Below are positions 62,505 through 64,000 of a stretch of 64,000 nucleotides of DNA, piece by piece. This stretch comes from Anaerolineales bacterium. GTDB taxonomy: Bacteria; Chloroflexota; Anaerolineae; Anaerolineales; Villigracilaceae. The position numbers and the translations under genes are program-made. The notes beneath the pieces are model-generated. The model searched no databases. It was not told the DNA's origin and worked only from the letters and a program-made list of their open reading frames with translations. Every line of letters starts with the position of its first letter. Position 1 is the first letter of the stretch. The stretch covers positions 2,046,001 through 2,110,000 of the forward strand of contig JABTTV010000001.1 in the NCBI GenBank assembly GCA_015075725.1. Direction: 5' to 3'.

Positions 62505-62942
62505 TCACTCCTCCCGTATCACCACATTCTCTCCCCATCCGTCTCCTTGCGCTTGTACAACCAACCTCGCCAATCCCATTGGGACGACATTTTTTTCCAA
62601 TAACTCGCCTAGCGGCATCCAGATTGGATTGTAGGTTCCGTTGAAATCATCCACTTCGTCAAATTCCTCGCCTGTGCCGGTCCCGTATTCACCATCCACC
62701 CATTTCACCAGAAAGTAAACCTGCTTGCGCCTGCCATCCCGCAGGACCTCGGCAGCTTTTTTCTCGACTACCACCTCTATGCCCAACTCCTCGCGCGCTT
62801 CGCGAACAGCGGCTTGTTCGTCAGTCTCGCCATCATCCACACCGCCGCCCGGGAAGGCAAAATAATGCCGTCCCTGTTTGTGACGTTCCATCAAGGCAAG
62901 TCTCCCCTCGTGGATCAGGATGATCCCTGCGCGGTTTCGCAT
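62505..62942 (-). CDS. NUDIX hydrolase
   Basis: This 145-residue protein has the full NUDIX box GGVDDGETDEQAAVREAREE-LGIE (Gx5Ex7REUxEExGU). It hydrolyses nucleoside diphosphates linked to another group; the substrate is not deducible. It lies between the M14 gene and ribF on the same strand, 33 bases after ribF. Confidence 0.9.
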   Translation of the reverse strand: MRNRAGIILIHEGRLALMERHKQGRHYFAFPGGGVDDGETDEQAAVREAREELGIEVVVEKKAAEVLRDGRRKQVYFLVKWVDGEYGTGTGEEFDEVDDFNGTYNPIWMPLGELLEKNVVPMGLARLVVQAQGDGWGENVVIREE

Positions 62943-62975
62943 ATTACGACCCTTCTATTCGAATTTGGGCCTGCT

Positions 62976-63902
62976 TTATATCTCAGCGCTCAACAATACG
63001 TGTGTTTGCTTCACGTCTTCATGGATCTGTTCGATCAACGCCTCCACGTTGGTGTAGCGGATCTCATCCCTCAAGCGCGCCACGAATTCAAGGGTTAATA
63101 TCTCGCCATAAATATCGCGGTCGAAATCGAGCAGGTAGGCTTCGAGGCTGGGGATCTTTCTTTCAGGGGTGAATGTAGGGTTCAAGCCGATGTTGGTCGC
63201 CGCCATGTAACGCTCGTCTCCAAGCCGCGCCCAACAGGCATAAATTCCATTCGGGGGAATCGCTTTTTGTTTTGGATAATCGATATTTGCTGTGGGGAAG
63301 TTGAGTTTTTTTCCGCGCCCTTCGCCGTGGATGACCTCTCCGCCCATCCTGTAGCGATAACCCAAAAGTTTTGCGGCTTCAGCCATGTCCCCGATGGAGA
63401 CCAGTTTACGGATCTCGGTGGAGGAGATCACGCCGCTTTCGTCGCCCAGGGCTGGCACCACCTCGACGGTGTAACCCAATTCCAAGCCGATCTCTGTCAG
63501 CCGCGGAGCGTTGCCTTCGCGCCCCCTGCCCAATGCAAAATCGTAACCGACGAGCAAATGACTGAGTCCGAGATGCGATTTCAGACGGGACATATACTCA
63601 TGGGCCGGGACAGCAGAAAGGTCCGGGGTGAAGCGCTGGGTGATGACAGTATCCACGCCGAGCGAGAATAGTAAATCCGCGCGTTCATCGGAGGTGGTCA
63701 GGCAGCGGATCTCCCTGCCTGTCAGCACCGATGCGGGGTGCGGTTCGAAGGTCAACACAACTGCGGGAGCGTTGTTCATGTGCGCATCCCGTACCAGTTT
63801 GTGGATGATCTCACGGTGGCCGCGATGCACACCGTCGAACACGCCGACGGTAAGGTAGGAATTTTTGAGAGTTAATTCTTCGAGAAAACGATGATGCTGC
63901 AT
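62976..63902 (-). CDS. ribF: Bifunctional riboflavin kinase/FAD synthetase
   Basis: This 308-residue protein makes FMN and FAD from riboflavin. The N-terminal adenylyltransferase half has TVGVFDGVHRGHREII, and the C-terminal kinase half has GRGKKLNFPTANI. Both halves are complete. The ATG directly follows a rho-independent terminator (63905-63938) with no Shine-Dalgarno sequence, so its own transcript must start within or after the hairpin, or read-through supplies it. No FMN riboswitch is visible. Confidence 0.95.
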   Translation of the reverse strand: MQHHRFLEELTLKNSYLTVGVFDGVHRGHREIIHKLVRDAHMNNAPAVVLTFEPHPASVLTGREIRCLTTSDERADLLFSLGVDTVITQRFTPDLSAVPAHEYMSRLKSHLGLSHLLVGYDFALGRGREGNAPRLTEIGLELGYTVEVVPALGDESGVISSTEIRKLVSIGDMAEAAKLLGYRYRMGGEVIHGEGRGKKLNFPTANIDYPKQKAIPPNGIYACWARLGDERYMAATNIGLNPTFTPERKIPSLEAYLLDFDRDIYGEILTLEFVARLRDEIRYTNVEALIEQIHEDVKQTHVLLSAEI

Positions 63903-63904
63903 AA

Positions 63905-63938
63905 GAAAAAAGCCGCCTCTGACGGCGGCTTTATTTTA
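63905..63938 (-). terminator. Terminator immediately upstream of ribF
   Basis: On the minus strand AGCCGCC and GGCGGCT pair around a six-base loop, followed by TTTTTTC, ending 3-5 bases before the ribF ATG. Confidence 0.75.
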
Positions 63939-64000
63939 TCATCCCGTTCATGCGGGTTGCGCCCGTCCTCGGCGCACCCACCACCGGGGACGGCGGCTGA
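63931..64000 (-). CDS. Possible 3' end of an upstream gene, cut by the window
   Basis: A minus-strand frame open to the window edge gives PPSPVVGAPRTGATRMNGM and stops at 63931-63933, directly before the terminator hairpin. truB often precedes ribF, but these last residues are too few to identify the gene. Confidence 0.3.
   Translation of the reverse strand, partial: QPPSPVVGAPRTGATRMNGMIK

Noticed and set aside
61231..62634. 467-codon open frame antisense to the M14 peptidase and NUDIX genes
   Set aside because: The minus-strand genes have intact catalytic motifs and ribosome binding sites; the plus frame has low-complexity composition and no signals.
63903..64000. FMN riboswitch before ribF
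   Set aside because: No RFN-element conserved segments are visible, only a simple terminator.

Overview
The window looks like a chromosomal segment from the phylum Chloroflexota, probably class Anaerolineae. This is inferred from gene content and order, not from a marker phylogeny. No insertion sequence, prophage or CRISPR array was seen. Coding density is high, and many genes meet in ATGA-type overlaps or lie a few bases apart. Several dispersed palindromic repeats sit between genes, and two lie inside genes.

Layout. 1-9.9 kb is mixed housekeeping: an S51 peptidase end, a DinB-like protein, methionine aminopeptidase, a LOG protein, a CbpA-type J protein with an HtrA lipoprotein, a sulfite-oxidase-fold enzyme, a CASTOR/POLLUX-like channel, and recX-rny. 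10.3-15.1 kb is a cell-surface glycan cluster (GT-C glycosyltransferase, methyltransferase, GT2, SDR epimerase, and a gutted DegT aminotransferase). 15.3-22.1 kb has maeB, an MFS permease and two polytopic GT-C-like proteins. 22.2-34.8 kb is a mosaic that includes an unannotated selenoprotein gene of the Rdx/SelW family with an in-frame UGA, then trpS, dtd, a cold-shock protein, a ferredoxin-NADP reductase-like flavoprotein, an M16 protease pair, acpS and a P-loop ATPase under a LexA-type operator. 34.9-40.5 kb is the translation/transcription superoperon trnT-trnY-trnT-tuf-rpmG-trnW-secE-nusG-rplK-rplA-rplJ-rplL.

40.5-47.0 kb is the most remarkable part: a seven-gene operon with its own promoter, operator and terminator that encodes what appears to be a complete ubiquitin-like conjugation system. 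It has an E1 fused to a GntR DNA-binding domain, a membrane protein with a RING-like zinc finger, a ubiquitin-like/E2 fusion, a free ubiquitin-like protein, a JAMM isopeptidase, a membrane FHA protein and a membrane-anchored von Willebrand A protein. A perfect GntR-type palindrome lies at the promoter, so the E1 fusion may regulate its own operon.

47-54.4 kb has lexA (SOS box inside its promoter), corA, and a DUF2089/SHOCT-like/MFS operon behind a strong promoter. 54.5-64 kb has a GNAT acetyltransferase, a ketopantoate-reductase-like enzyme, a cytoplasmic HtrA-like protease, a LuxR regulator with a degenerate receiver, a class III nucleotide cyclase, a DUF4349 lipoprotein, an M14 carboxypeptidase, a NUDIX hydrolase and ribF.
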